DNA of 64,000 bases. It comes from Chrysogorgia sp. JL179-B06 (Eukaryota > Cnidaria > Anthozoa > Scleralcyonacea > Chrysogorgiidae). The notes beneath the pieces are model-generated. The model saw nothing but the letters and a program-made list of their open reading frames with translations, did not search any database and was not told the DNA's origin. Shown piece by piece: positions 46,464-57,086 of this stretch; within the stretch, counting starts at the first letter, position 1, and every line of letters begins with the position of its first letter. Where the stretch lies: positions 365,501-429,500 of the forward strand of contig JAYKKM010000145.1 of assembly GCA_035772405.1 (NCBI GenBank), written 5' to 3'. The translations under genes were made by a program, and so were the position numbers.

Positions 46464-46695
46464 ATCAGCTCATTTAAATATCACATAAGTCTAAATATCT
46501 CAAGAACTCAGTGAAATATCGAAAGCTGTAAGTTGTTATTCCTCATTATTTTAAGAGTTTTTTCAAATAAGATAAACTTAATTTTCGATTCATTTGCACT
46601 TTAAATAAAGATCACTCACTCATATTAAAAAAACAGAAGCGTTGCGTCACCTCTTTGTTGTATCACTGGAAATAACCTGATAACTGATAAACATT

Positions 46696-46728
46696 TTAGT
46701 TTAGTTTAGTTTAGTTTAGTTTAGTTTA
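46696..46728. repeat. (TTTAG)n microsatellite
   Basis: About six TTTAG units. It is the inverse of the TAAAC tail of the SINEs at 56,396 and 62,247, so probably the tail of another minus-strand SINE. Confidence 0.8.
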
Positions 46729-46857
46729 ATGAATTTGTCACAATATATTTACAAGTTACTATTAATACAAAAAGTACATACAAATACAACGAATATAAGA
46801 CAGGTGTGACAGGAGAAAGGAACAGGACTTACGTCCCAATTTACACCTGACCCCTTA

Positions 46858-47650
46858 ATGGTTCTACATTGCGATCAGGAACTCATGTATCTGCATCGCG
46901 ATCAGGAACTCGTGTATCTCCATCGCGATCATGAGGAACTCATGTTTCTATACATTGCGATCAGGAACTCATGTATCTACATTGCGATTAGGAGCTCGTG
47001 TATCTGCATCGCGATCAGAAACTCATGTATCTGTTTTGCGATCAGGAACTCATGTATCTGCATCGCGATCAGAAACTCATGTATCTGTATTGCGATCAGG
47101 AACTCGCGTATCTACATCGCGATCAGAAACTCATGTATCTGTATTGCGATCAGAAACTCATGTATCTGCATCGCGATCAGGAACTCATGTATATCTGTAT
47201 TGCGATCAGAAACTCATGTATCTGTATTGCGATCAGGAACTCATGTATCTTCATCGCGATCAGAAACTCATGTATCTGTATTGCGATCAGGAACTCATGT
47301 ATCTGTATTGCGATCAGGAACTCATGTATCTGTATTGCGATCAGGAACTCATGTATCTGTATTGCGATCAGGAACTCATGTATCTGTATTGCGATCAGGG
47401 ATCATGTATCTGTATTGCGATCAGAAATCATGTATCTACATCGCGATCAGGAACTCATGTATATCTGTATTGCGATCAGGAACTCATGTATCTGTATTGC
47501 GATCAGGAACTCGTGTATCTGCATTACGATTAGGAACTCATGCATGCAATCTGCATTGCGATCAGGAACTGGTGTATCTATACATCGCGATCAGAAACTC
47601 ATGTATCTCAGTATTGCGATCAGGAACTCGTGTTTCTTGATCGCGATCAC
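46858..47650 (+). repeat. 27-bp minisatellite array 3
   Basis: About 29 units of the GCGATCAGGAACTC-core repeat, with variants CATCGCGATCAGAAACTC and TATTGCGATCAGG. It is open in all three frames (the longest false frame is over 300 codons). It corresponds to array 2 in the duplication. Confidence 0.95.
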
Positions 47651-47937
47651 CATACAAATCACGAACGCAATCCTGAAATTTATTTTTCGTGTAGCAACGC
47701 TTTGGCACTTTCGACAAACAGATTTTAAATTTATTGCTAAATTTGGTTGCGACTGGAGTAAAAAATATGGGAATATAACCATTACACAACCGTCCCCCAC
47801 TTATCTTCTTTTCAATTTTGTGTGCTGTAAATCGCTTTTCCCACCACACAATTCCCGCATATTGTATAGGTTTAAAGTACATGCGCAGTCTTTGCGAAGT
47901 AATCAACAATGCATGTCCGTATTGTATACTGTGGTAT
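47651..47937 (+). repeat. conserved tail of minisatellite array, copy B
   Basis: Matches 26,136-26,415 (GCGACTGGAGTAAAAAATAT, AAGTACATGCGCAGTCTTTG). The match is interrupted near TCCGTATTGTAT and resumes at 53,503 beyond the LINE. Confidence 0.85.
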
Positions 47938-49225
47938 ACAAGATCAAAATCACACCAAATCAATAGGAGTTCAAAATCACACCACTACGTTTTGTGCCGC
48001 CTACTGTACGTCAAAAGAAACCAGGGAATCTCCAGTAAAATCCTCACTCTAAATAACATTGACGCCTTGAATACGAAGCGAAAATAGATGAGATGCAATC
48101 GTTCCTGAATGACAGGATTATTCTGGAGAATACAGTTGATGATATTCAAAGTCAATTGTGCTCATTGAGGTACTAATTTGAAAGACACCGAACTGAATAT
48201 TCAAAAGTTATTAACGATCTTGTGAATAAACATGACAACAGTTCAACATCTATCAACAAACCACAATCTGATGAACTCTATAGAGAAGACCAACTATTAA
48301 AGAATGAAAACAAAGCGTTGAACGAAAGACTAGACAACCTTGGTTTTATCCTGGCAGATCTAAACTCGAAAGTAAAGCAAGCCGAAGAAGAAAAGGCAAG
48401 CTTGATAACAACTATTAGCTTAGTTACTCCAGCAAGATGCAAATGAGTGGAATGTTGTGAAGTTTAAAAAAGATAATCATCTGTTAAAAAATGTTGAATT
48501 CAAAGCGAGAGATAAGAGTACTCCAAATCTGAGGGATGCCTTAGGAGTTGGAAATCGATTTTTCGTACTGGATGACGAAGGTTCAAACGATGAACTATCA
48601 ATCAAAACTCCCCTTCCTAAATTAAAAAGCCAGACGACTGAATCGAAGAAAAATCAGGCGACAACATCAAAGAAAGATGAAACAACTAAAGATAAAGCCA
48701 AAAGACAAACTGATGGGAAGACAACGAAGAATATCCCAAACAACGTTACACCAAGAACGGTAATTTTGGGAGATTCGATGGTTAATTAAGCCCCATGCAA
48801 TATTCATCCTTGCATTATGCGAGAAAGTTGGCCAAAGAGTAGTTGTCAAACCATTTTCTGGGGCGACAACCGTTGACATGAGAGACCATATGAAACCTTC
48901 ATTAAGAAGAAAACCTGAACGGATTATTCTACATATTGGAACGAATGATCTGAAAGGCTCAAAAGCCCTGTTGAAATAGCTGACAACATTGTCGACTTAG
49001 CCAAAATGATCGAAACTGAATCCGACGCTGAAATCGTATTATGCGGGCAGACAAGATTCCAGATGAAAATGTTAAGAAAATTAACAAACTGTAAATAGAT
49101 TTATACGCTAACCAACACGGCTGAGGAATAATACGTCACGATAATATAGAAAAACAACACCTTGACGAAGAAGGATTGCATTTGAACGAGAAAGGTATCT
49201 CTATTATGGTTAGTAATTTAGTTAA

Positions 49226-49692
49226 AGTGCCCCTAACCTCAACATTTTTTATTGTCTTATTTGGAAGAACTTTTAAAATGATAAAGTAACTTCTTTTGAA
49301 GATTTTCACTTCTTCGCTTTCTTTTTGAGATATATCAGTTTGTTTGATATGCAAATATCTGGAATTTCGTCTGTTATCAGAGAATGTTGAATATCTTTGC
49401 GTTCGTGAAATAAAAACACTAAAGTGTGAATAACACGTGTGTGCGTGCTTCTCCCACAACACCAAACGTCTTGATTTTAAAGGATTTCGTTCGAGAATGA
49501 AAGAGATATACACATTTCTCCAATAAATCATTATGCATGTGTGACGAAATTCCAGACATTTGCATATCAAACAACTGAACTGATATATCTCAAAAAGAAA
49601 GCAAAGAAACGAAAATCTTCAAAATAAGTTACTTTATCATTTTAAAAGTTCTTCCAAACAAGGCAATAAAACATTTTGAGGTTAGGGGCACT
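49226..49692. mobile_element. 467-bp TTAA-flanked TIR element inside the LINE
   Basis: TTAA (49,222 and 49,693) flanks ends AGTGCCCCTAACCTCA and TGAGGTTAGGGGCACT. TIRs exceed 120 bp (TTTTTGAGATATATCAG and its inverse). It separates ORF1 from the endonuclease. A TTAA target is typical of piggyBac-type and related transposons. No transposase is present. Confidence 0.88.
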
Positions 49693-50817
49693 TTAAATAT
49701 CTTTCTAAATGATCTTGTGTAGATTACTCCAGAGAGCCAACCCTAACCCCACGCAGTGCACATCCAGAGACTGGTTCATTGTCACACGAAAATAATTTAA
49801 TTAACCCCCATTTTAACGCTGGGTATCCCTAAAACCAGAGGTTTCAAATTGGCCGCAATTAATATAACTAGCTTCCCAAAATATATTGACAAAATTCGGG
49901 CGTATATGATCACTAAACCTATTGATATCCTATAGCTGTTAACGAAACACGATTAGATAATACTATTCATGATAACGAAATGTGTATAAATGGCTATGTT
50001 TTGGAAAGAAACGATCGAAATAGAAATGGAGGAGGGGTGGCACTTTACATCAGAAATACTATTAATTACGATTGTGAAAATACTTTAAACCTAAGTAATT
50101 TAAATCTTGAATGGCTTTGTAAAGGTTAAAAAAACAAAAACATTTCTTGTTGTAACGTGGTATAGACCTCCAAATTCTCCAGTGAGTGTCATGGATACTT
50201 TCGAATGTCTTTTAGAGAATCTGGAATCTCAAGATATTGAAATTAATATCTTGGGAGATTTAAACTGTGGTGTTGGTGCCACTCCTATCGATCACAATAC
50301 AAGCCTATTGCTTGAAATATGCAATACCTATCAATATAAGCAATCGATTGAACAACCAACACGTATAACAAAAAATACAGCTACCACTATAGATCTATAT
50401 TTTTGACTAATGATTCCACAAAATTTACTCATTGTGGAACTTCAGATATAGCCATTAGTGATCACAATCTTATATATGCTATACGAAAATTACCATCTTT
50501 CAAATCCAGTCCTAAAATAATAGTATCAAGACGATACACAAATTTTGACTGTGATAAATTTAGAGAAGACTAAGTGTTAATCCCATGGGGAAATATTGGA
50601 AATCAAAATGATCCAAACTCTGCATGGGAAATCTGGAAGGAAAGTTTCCTCTCCGTTTGTAATCACCATGCTCCTCTGAAACGCAAAAAGGTTCGAAATA
50701 AGCCAGCACCATGGTTAACCTCAGATTTGAAAAACATGACTAAAAAAATAGCAAATCGACTCAAAATAGAGAAAGCTTTTCTAGATTATAAAGTTATTAG
50801 AAACAAAGTTAATGAAA

Positions 50818-51412
50818 ATCTTGAACATGAGCAATGACGTAAATCATTCTATTGCTTTACGTACATTGGGCTTGGAGCCACTCAAAATAGAAAGGAAGAA
50901 AGCTAAGGCAAAAATGATGTATAAAGTATTAAATAAAATGGGTCTCGCTAATCTTTTTTCATACAAAAGTGAGAAAACAAATTACAACCTTCGGGACATT
51001 TCAAGTGGTCTTAGTTTACCAAAACCGCGTACTAACAATATGAAAAATAGTTTCATGTATGACGGAGCCAACCTTTGGAATTCTATTCCAAAGGAAATTA
51101 GGGAAAGCAAAACTCTTTCTTCCTTTCGAAATAAAATCACTGCTCACATCATTGACATAGAGTAATAAATAACTTGACGTGCCTGTAAACTAAGATTCTA
51201 ATAACGTTCTTATCATGTAAATAATTTAATATTCTATCTCATATATTATTATATTCTACCACGTGATTAAATATTCTACTGTAAATAGCTCTTAATATCA
51301 TTCTTCATGTAACATTTTTCTATTTTTGCACACGCCCCCCGTGAAAATCAGCTTCGGTTGACGGGGCCAGCGTGTATAAATAAAGTTTCTATCTATATCT
51401 ATCTTCTATCTA
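50818..51412 (+). mobile_element. 5'-truncated LINE inserted within the larger LINE
   Basis: Encodes a LINE C-terminus (ALRTLGLEPLKIERKKAKAK, NYNLRDISSGLSLPKPRTNN, ANLWNSIPKEIRESKTLSSF) and a 3' end with a (TCTATA)-like tail near 51,390-51,410. The outer LINE frame breaks at IRNKVN and resumes as IKSAKIRYYNSYF, which shows the insertion. Confidence 0.85.
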
Positions 51413-53502
51413 AAACATCAAATCGGCCAAAATACGATATTACAACTCATACTTTAATGAGAATCACAAAAATATTAAGAAAGCGAGGGGGATTAATGAT
51501 ATACTAGGTAAAAAACCCAAATCAACTTTTATTACTAATATTAATTATGATAATAAAAATTGTACATCACCACAAGAGATAAGTAATGCGCTGAATTCAC
51601 ACTTTACCGATATTGGACCTAAATTAGCCTCTCAAATACCGGTACCACCATCAAGCCGGGACTTCACAGAGTACATCAACCCTACTGAGCATTCCTTCAA
51701 TATATCTCAGGTATCAATTAACGACAACATAAATGAACTAATAAAATCTAAAAAATCTACCACTAAATAAAAGCATGTGGTCTTGATGGAATCTCGGCTA
51801 GATTATTGAGAGATGCGGCTCCCATAATTGTGCCATCTTTAACATTTATTATCAAATAATCTTTCGATCAGAACTGGAATTTTTCCAAACGATTGGAAAA
51901 TTGCCAAGGTAACACCAATACATAAAGATAAAACTAACCCAAATAATTACAGACCAATATCTGTTTTGTCGGTTGTTACTAAACTGAGTGAAAGAGTTAT
52001 GTTTTATCAATTGTACAGTTATCTGGCAGGGCACAATTTGCTTACAGAAACGCATGCAGTCTGGATTTAGACCTCAATACTCTACAATGACTGCCTTATT
52101 AGATGCTATAAATGATTGGTATTTAAATATAGATAGAGGTTTTTTAAATGGAATCATCTTTTTGGGCCTAAAAAAGGCTTTTGCATGACACCATGAACCA
52201 TCAAATTTTGTTACACAAACTAAAATTATATGGTGTCTGTCAATCAAGTTTATTATGGTTTACTTCCTATTTAAAAGAACGTAAGCAAAAGCATTTGTGA
52301 ACGGTGTCCTGTCGGATAGTTGTACTATCGACTGTGGAATTCCACAATTTCGATACTTGGGCCGTTACTTTTCTTAGTTTACATTAACGATTTGCCATCT
52401 TGTGATCTATTTTCTAAAGCACGAATGTATGCAGGTGACACTAGTCTTACTGTACAGGTACATGTAGCTAGTGATAATGTGCATACACTAGAGCAACAAA
52501 TGAATCACGATATGCATGTGTTGTTCAGTTGAAATACATACGTGGCTACAAGCCAACAAACTAAGTCTAAATACCGCGTGAACACTAAGTATATGATTAT
52601 AGCAAGCCAACATAAAATAAGACATCTCACACATCAATTTCAAATTGAGGTTAACCATCAACTGTTAAAACGAGAAAAAGTTTATAAATATCTCGGAATT
52701 GAAATAGATGAATCCTTAACGTGGAAAGATCATATTAGTAAAATATCCAAGAAAATATCTGGAGGGATAGGTGGATTAAAACGGGTTAGACATCTTGTGT
52801 TATTTGAATTATTGTATAATTCACGTACTTGTCCTTCCGTATTTTGATTACTGCAGCAGTGCAGTTTGGGGAAGCTGCAGTAAAGGACTGCAGTGATAAA
52901 CTTCAAAAGTTACAAAATAGAGCTGCTAGATCGAGTAGTTACCTAATTTCAAGTTATAACAGACAATCCACCGAGTTGCTGGATGAGCTTATGTGGGATA
53001 ATTTAGAAATAAGAAGATCGAAACAACTAGCCTGTAATGATGTATAAAATAATCAATGACAGCGCACCAAGCTATTTAACTAATATGTTTGAAAATATAT
53101 CTTCTGTACAAATTCCATAACCTGAGAAAGTCAGAGTATAAGTTTATGTTCCGAGACCATATACTGAAGCTGGCAAAAACAGCTTTCATTATCAGGGGGC
53201 GGTTCTCTGGAATAGTCTATCGAGGGCGATGTTAGATATTTTAAAAGCTTTTTAAATCGTAGTTAGGTTATTAGTCATTAGGTATTATTATGAAACAAAA
53301 TATTTAAATTGTAGTTAGTTTATTAGCTATTAGATATATTATTATAAAACATTGTATATAATATTAACTTAGTATTTCATATATTACGTAAATTTTCTAT
53401 ACATTTGTAATTATTTTAAAGTGTACACGGCTCACTGGAAGAGCATGTTTTATGAAGTGATACCGTGTTTTAAATAAAGATTATTGATTGATTGATTATT
53501 GA

Positions 53503-53850
53503 TTATTTTATGTTGGTAAACAAGGTGATTCTGAAATAGAATTGAAACACTACACATTCTTACAGATGATCATATAAGCGTTAAGTTGACGCGAAAATAT
53601 TTCGTGCACTTAAATGGCTAAAATTAGCATGACACTGTTTCCAGTTGATACAATAGCTCAACTCATGGTAGAGCAGCGGACAAGAATCCCGAAGATGCGA
53701 GTTCAAATCCCGCTCGAGCCAACAATTTTCCGTCTACTCAGTAGTTAAGTTAATCATGTTACCCTGAGGATGATTGTGAAATAAAGTCGCGTGTATTTGT
53801 GATATCCTCATATTATTGTGACTATAATTAGTAATTACCAACAATAATGA
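53503..53850 (+). mobile_element. SINE family 2, copy B, with flanking duplicated DNA
   Basis: CAATAGCTCAACTCATGGTA, GGACAAGAATCCCGAAGATG and an intact T-arm GAGTTCAAATCCCGCTCGAG, then the family body GAGGATGATTGTGAAATAAA. It is orthologous to 26,545-26,760 by duplication. Confidence 0.72.
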
Positions 53851-54044
53851 TCTTTCATTTCACAATACCGTTACACCAACGCGGATAATATAAGATCGGA
53901 AAAGTCAAGAGAGTATGAAGTGGTAAAACAAGAACCTTGAGTGTCCTTGCATCTGTGAGCGTGGTTAATTACATGATCAGAATATCTATTAGAAATAACG
54001 AAATATAGATTGTTGAATATAAAATATTAATGTGAAATAAAAAG

Positions 54045-54130
54045 CTTGACGATCGTCCATGTGTATCGTCTGTCTACTCCAAGCTCTCCCACATTCACTA
54101 CAGCAATTATGTGTATATTAACACATAGAT
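54045..54130 (+). mobile_element. SINE family 1 body fragment
   Basis: GCTTGACGATCGTCCATGTG and CACTACAGCAATTATGTGTA match the body of the copy at 2,645-2,780. The tRNA head is absent. Confidence 0.55.
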
Positions 54131-54394
54131 GAATTTGCTGTTTATAGTGTTTGTAACTCATTACGTTGCTCTAGGAACTGTGCAGTACTCAGAAAAATCT
54201 TGAAAATCGGAAATTTCCGTGCGGAATACGCCAGGATGTTTCCTCAGTATTCACAGCTGCATGTATACAACGTCAACGAGTTACAAACATGAACAAATGC
54301 TAAATCATTACTAACACCATTTGACTGACCGCAGATGACTGATATTGCATCACTTGTAGCCCAACAAGAAGTACATGTCAGACTAACTCGTGAG

Positions 54395-54615
54395 TAAAGG
54401 AAATTAACGGATAGTATATTTTGCGAGTGTGGAAATTTTCTAAGACCCAACCGAGTCCAGTTGCGAAAAATGCAGTTGGCCTTGGAGTTGCATTTTTCTC
54501 AACTAGTCTTAGAAAATTTCAACACTCGCAAAATATCCTTCCCGTTGGTTTCCTTTACTACAAGTTATGGAGTGTAAATGCCAATATTATTCATAATATA
54601 CCCTATAAATCGCGA
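54395..54615. mobile_element. fold-back insertion only in copy B
   Basis: TAAAGGAAATTAACGG at the left and CCGTTGGTTTCCTTTA near 54,558 are inverted, enclosing a large stem (TTGCGAGTGTGGAAATTTTC and its inverse; GTTGCGAAAAATGC and GCATTTTTCTCAAC). The flanks CTCGTGAG and ATCGCGAG correspond to the single ATCGTGAG of copy A (27,080), consistent with a duplicated target of about 8 bp. It is related in its arms to the SINE bodies at 17.4 and 17.7 kb. Confidence 0.65.
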
Positions 54616-54639
54616 GTATGCTTATATCGAAAGTAAATT

Positions 54640-55006
54640 TGCTCTGCCGGCATAGGGCAGGTTTTCGCTAAGCGACCGCTTTTTCTTTTGTCATAAGCTT
54701 TTCGCGTGCACTGTTGCAACCAAGTACAAAACCATTCAATTTGTACAATATACTAGGAAAGTATCTGCGCGACTTAAAATAAAAATGTCGGTTCGCGCGA
54801 ACAAATTCGCCTAGTAGAAAACCAGCTTAAACTGAGCCTGTAGGAATTTAAAACTGGTTTCCGGAACTTGGTTTTCATGGTCGTGTGGGTCGCGAGAGTC
54901 TTTGCAAACGACCGAATTGCTAAAATATCTCAGCTCACATCACGCTGCGAAAGATTCGGGTCGTTCTGGTCGTTCGACGGTATTTTCACTTGAGGAGAGC
55001 AGTGCT
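54640..55006. mobile_element. paired TIR repeats of copy B (match 27,120-27,541)
   Basis: TAAATTTGCTCTGCCGGCAT through GCGCGAACAAATTCGCC, then TGGTCGTGTGGGTCGCGAG to GAGGAGAGCAGT. The second element is cut at its midpoint, which marks the left breakpoint of the rearranged block. Confidence 0.6.
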
Positions 55007-55089
55007 TTATGGTTTAGAAATATTTCAACAATGCTTCTAAAAGTAATCCTGTTTTAACAACATCGTTGTCGTAAAGTTACATCTGGTCT

Positions 55090-55775
55090 TTCCATGCAGC
55101 AAAATATCCCCCTGACCTTTTGTTCTAAAATATTGCACTTTTGTTCTAACCAAATTATCTTTCAAATTCCTGGTCTTCTAATACTTATCTTGGTCTTCTA
55201 AAACTTATCATAGCTTGTTAAATTTGTTTATATATAATTCATAAACAAATTTTGGCCGTAGCCGTCAGTATAAGTCTTGCTCTTAGATATATTGTATATG
55301 TATGTATCTCATACAATGATAGTTTGACTACAAATTAAGGTCATCCTCGCTACTGTCACCATGGTTGTGCTTGACTATTTCCTCATTGTCAAAGTATCAC
55401 CGGCATTGGTTCTGCCCACGGGATGACGATGGCTCTCAGTCACTTCAGTTTAGGGTCCGGAACTTGGACACATTTTCGTGTGCCATAACCCCGAAAACCG
55501 CTAGCAACAAAAGTGCGAGAATGCACCAAAATCTTAGGGAAACATAGCACTCTGCTTCTACAGTCGCTAAATGTTTATAGTAGTATACAGCACGTCTCTG
55601 GTTGGTTTTCCTTATACAAAAATTTGTCTACATTTTTGGTACAGTTTCTTCGTTTGCAAAACTGCGGGTGTTCACCTCCACCTAAAAAATACAATTGATA
55701 TAAGCAAATGACATATGTGCTGTATTGTCCAGTTTAGCATTTGAGTGACATTTTAAGCCTTAGCTTATAATAATT
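55090..55775. repeat. inverted block in copy B (match to 28,845-30,210)
   Basis: Reverse-complement match with copy A, for example AACTGCGGGTGTTCACCTCC at 55,660 against GGAGGTGAACACCCGCAGTT at 28,953. Copy B lacks the LINE that splits this block in copy A. Confidence 0.78.
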
Positions 55776-56163
55776 TATAATTAATTATACAGTTACTTGA
55801 TTTTTGCTTATGAATCATTGGAGCAGCCCAATTGTATGCCTCATTTGATATGAATATGAAATGTCACTTTTGTTTAATTGGAGAGTGCACCCCTCCCACC
55901 ATTGACATTCAACACTATTATACACTTTATACAAATGAAATGTTAGGTTTCTATAGGTATGATATAAGGGCGGGTTCATGTAATTCATGTGATGTGACAT
56001 GTATTATGAAAAAACAAAAGAGGTCAATTTATATACATTTAGTACATTTAGTAAGCCAATTAACATTGCTTTCATTTTATCATGGAGTACTATTTCAGAA
56101 AACATGCGTATATATATATTTCGTTCATAGATTGTTTGGCTAAATAAAATAAAATAACCAATA

Positions 56164-56395
<232 letters not shown>

Positions 56396-56520
56396 GTTTA
56401 GTTTAGTTTATTTAGATGTATCACTCTTAGCCTTAGGTGAATGGAATACCCCAACAGGCTAGAAGCCAAATTATAGGGGTTCCGAGGGCCTACGATTTAA
56501 GGTCGTTATCCGAGAAGAAT
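56396..56520 (-). mobile_element. SINE family 3, 3' part, minus strand
   Basis: GTTTAGTTTAGTTTATTTAG, then ATCACTCTTAGCCTTAGGTG and GATTTAAGGTCGTTATCCGA. This is the inverse of the 3' half of the SINE at 62,247-62,516. Confidence 0.75.
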
Positions 56521-57008
56521 ATATATATTTTCTATATATAATATATAGGAATATATATATATATTTAACTATATCTAACATATAATGTTTTGGGACAAGC
56601 TCCTGAGTTTAGAAGGTCATAAAGATAAAGGGGCTTGCCCGGAAACGTTGAATAAAGAAGTTTATCTTGATGGTTTTAAAAATGAGTTTTAACTTTGCTG
56701 GTAGAATGATGATCGTGTTGAAGTTATAACCAAGCAAGCTATATATTTCACTGAAGATGAAATTATACTTAGCAACTTTAATTATGCACGATCACTGCTT
56801 TAGATCATTTAAACAATATTGGGATACTAATCTCGTCTTTTTGTCTGGGCGTTTTTGCAAATATACTAAACAAAACTCCTTTTAATGATCAGTCCGAATG
56901 CGGCCGATATCATGTTCAAAACTTATATTTGCTTACGTCGAGTGAAGAAGATATTAATGAATCCATGGAAACGTCTTTTTAGCATTCAATTATGAACTTG
57001 AGCGATTG

Positions 57009-57016
57009 TATAAAAG
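57009..57016 (+). promoter_or_regulatory. TATA box of gene B
   Basis: TATAAAAG in GATTGTATAAAAGGACGACA, followed by AGATTGTTCACTT as in gene A. It lies 78 bp before the start codon. Confidence 0.75.
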
Positions 57017-57086
57017 GACGACAGATTGTTCACTTCAGCACTCACGGTTATTTATAATAAGGATTTTGAAACTACCTGACTTGATC

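Larger units (their letters stand above)
42972..46600. mobile_element. TTAA-flanked TIR element, split by a LINE
   Basis: TTAA at 42,968-42,971 and 46,601-46,604 flank ends AGCCCAATGAATCGAAAATT and AATTTTCGATTCATTTGCACT. The arms stay inverted for about 130 bp (CTTATTTGAAAGAACTCTTA and its near-inverse; ACTTGAGATATTTAGACTTA). They share TTGTCTTATTTG...AAGAACT with the element at 49,226-49,692. The original element was probably a few hundred bp, enlarged by the LINE and a small MITE. Confidence 0.75.
47950..53502 (+). mobile_element. near-full-length CR1-like LINE with esterase-type ORF1, nested insertions
   Basis: ORF1 region (48,088-49,215): a coiled-coil-like stretch (RLDNLGFILADLNSKVKQAE), a Lys/Thr-rich linker, then the SGNH esterase blocks ILGDSMV (48,763), LHIGTND (48,929) and GLHLNEKG near 49,180. 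ORF2: endonuclease (NRNGGGVALYI, TWYRPPNSP, ILGDLNCG, AISDHNLIY) to 50,817, then linker and RT from 51,415 (NSHFTDIGPKLASQ, ACGLDGISARLL, QSGFRPQYSTMTAL, YINDLPSC). The catalytic box reads YAGDT near 52,428, so the first catalytic Asp is lost. C-terminal LQNRAARSSSYL; (GATT)n tail to 53,502. Imperfect copies of TATT-TAT-GT-GTA-ACAAG on both sides may be the target duplication. Confidence 0.85.

Noticed and set aside
46858..47966. Open frames of 200-322 codons on the + strand (also at 20,957-21,630 and 25,413-26,251)
   Set aside because: They are translations of the 27-bp minisatellite, open in all three frames at once because the unit is nine codons without stops. There is no start context, splice site or domain.
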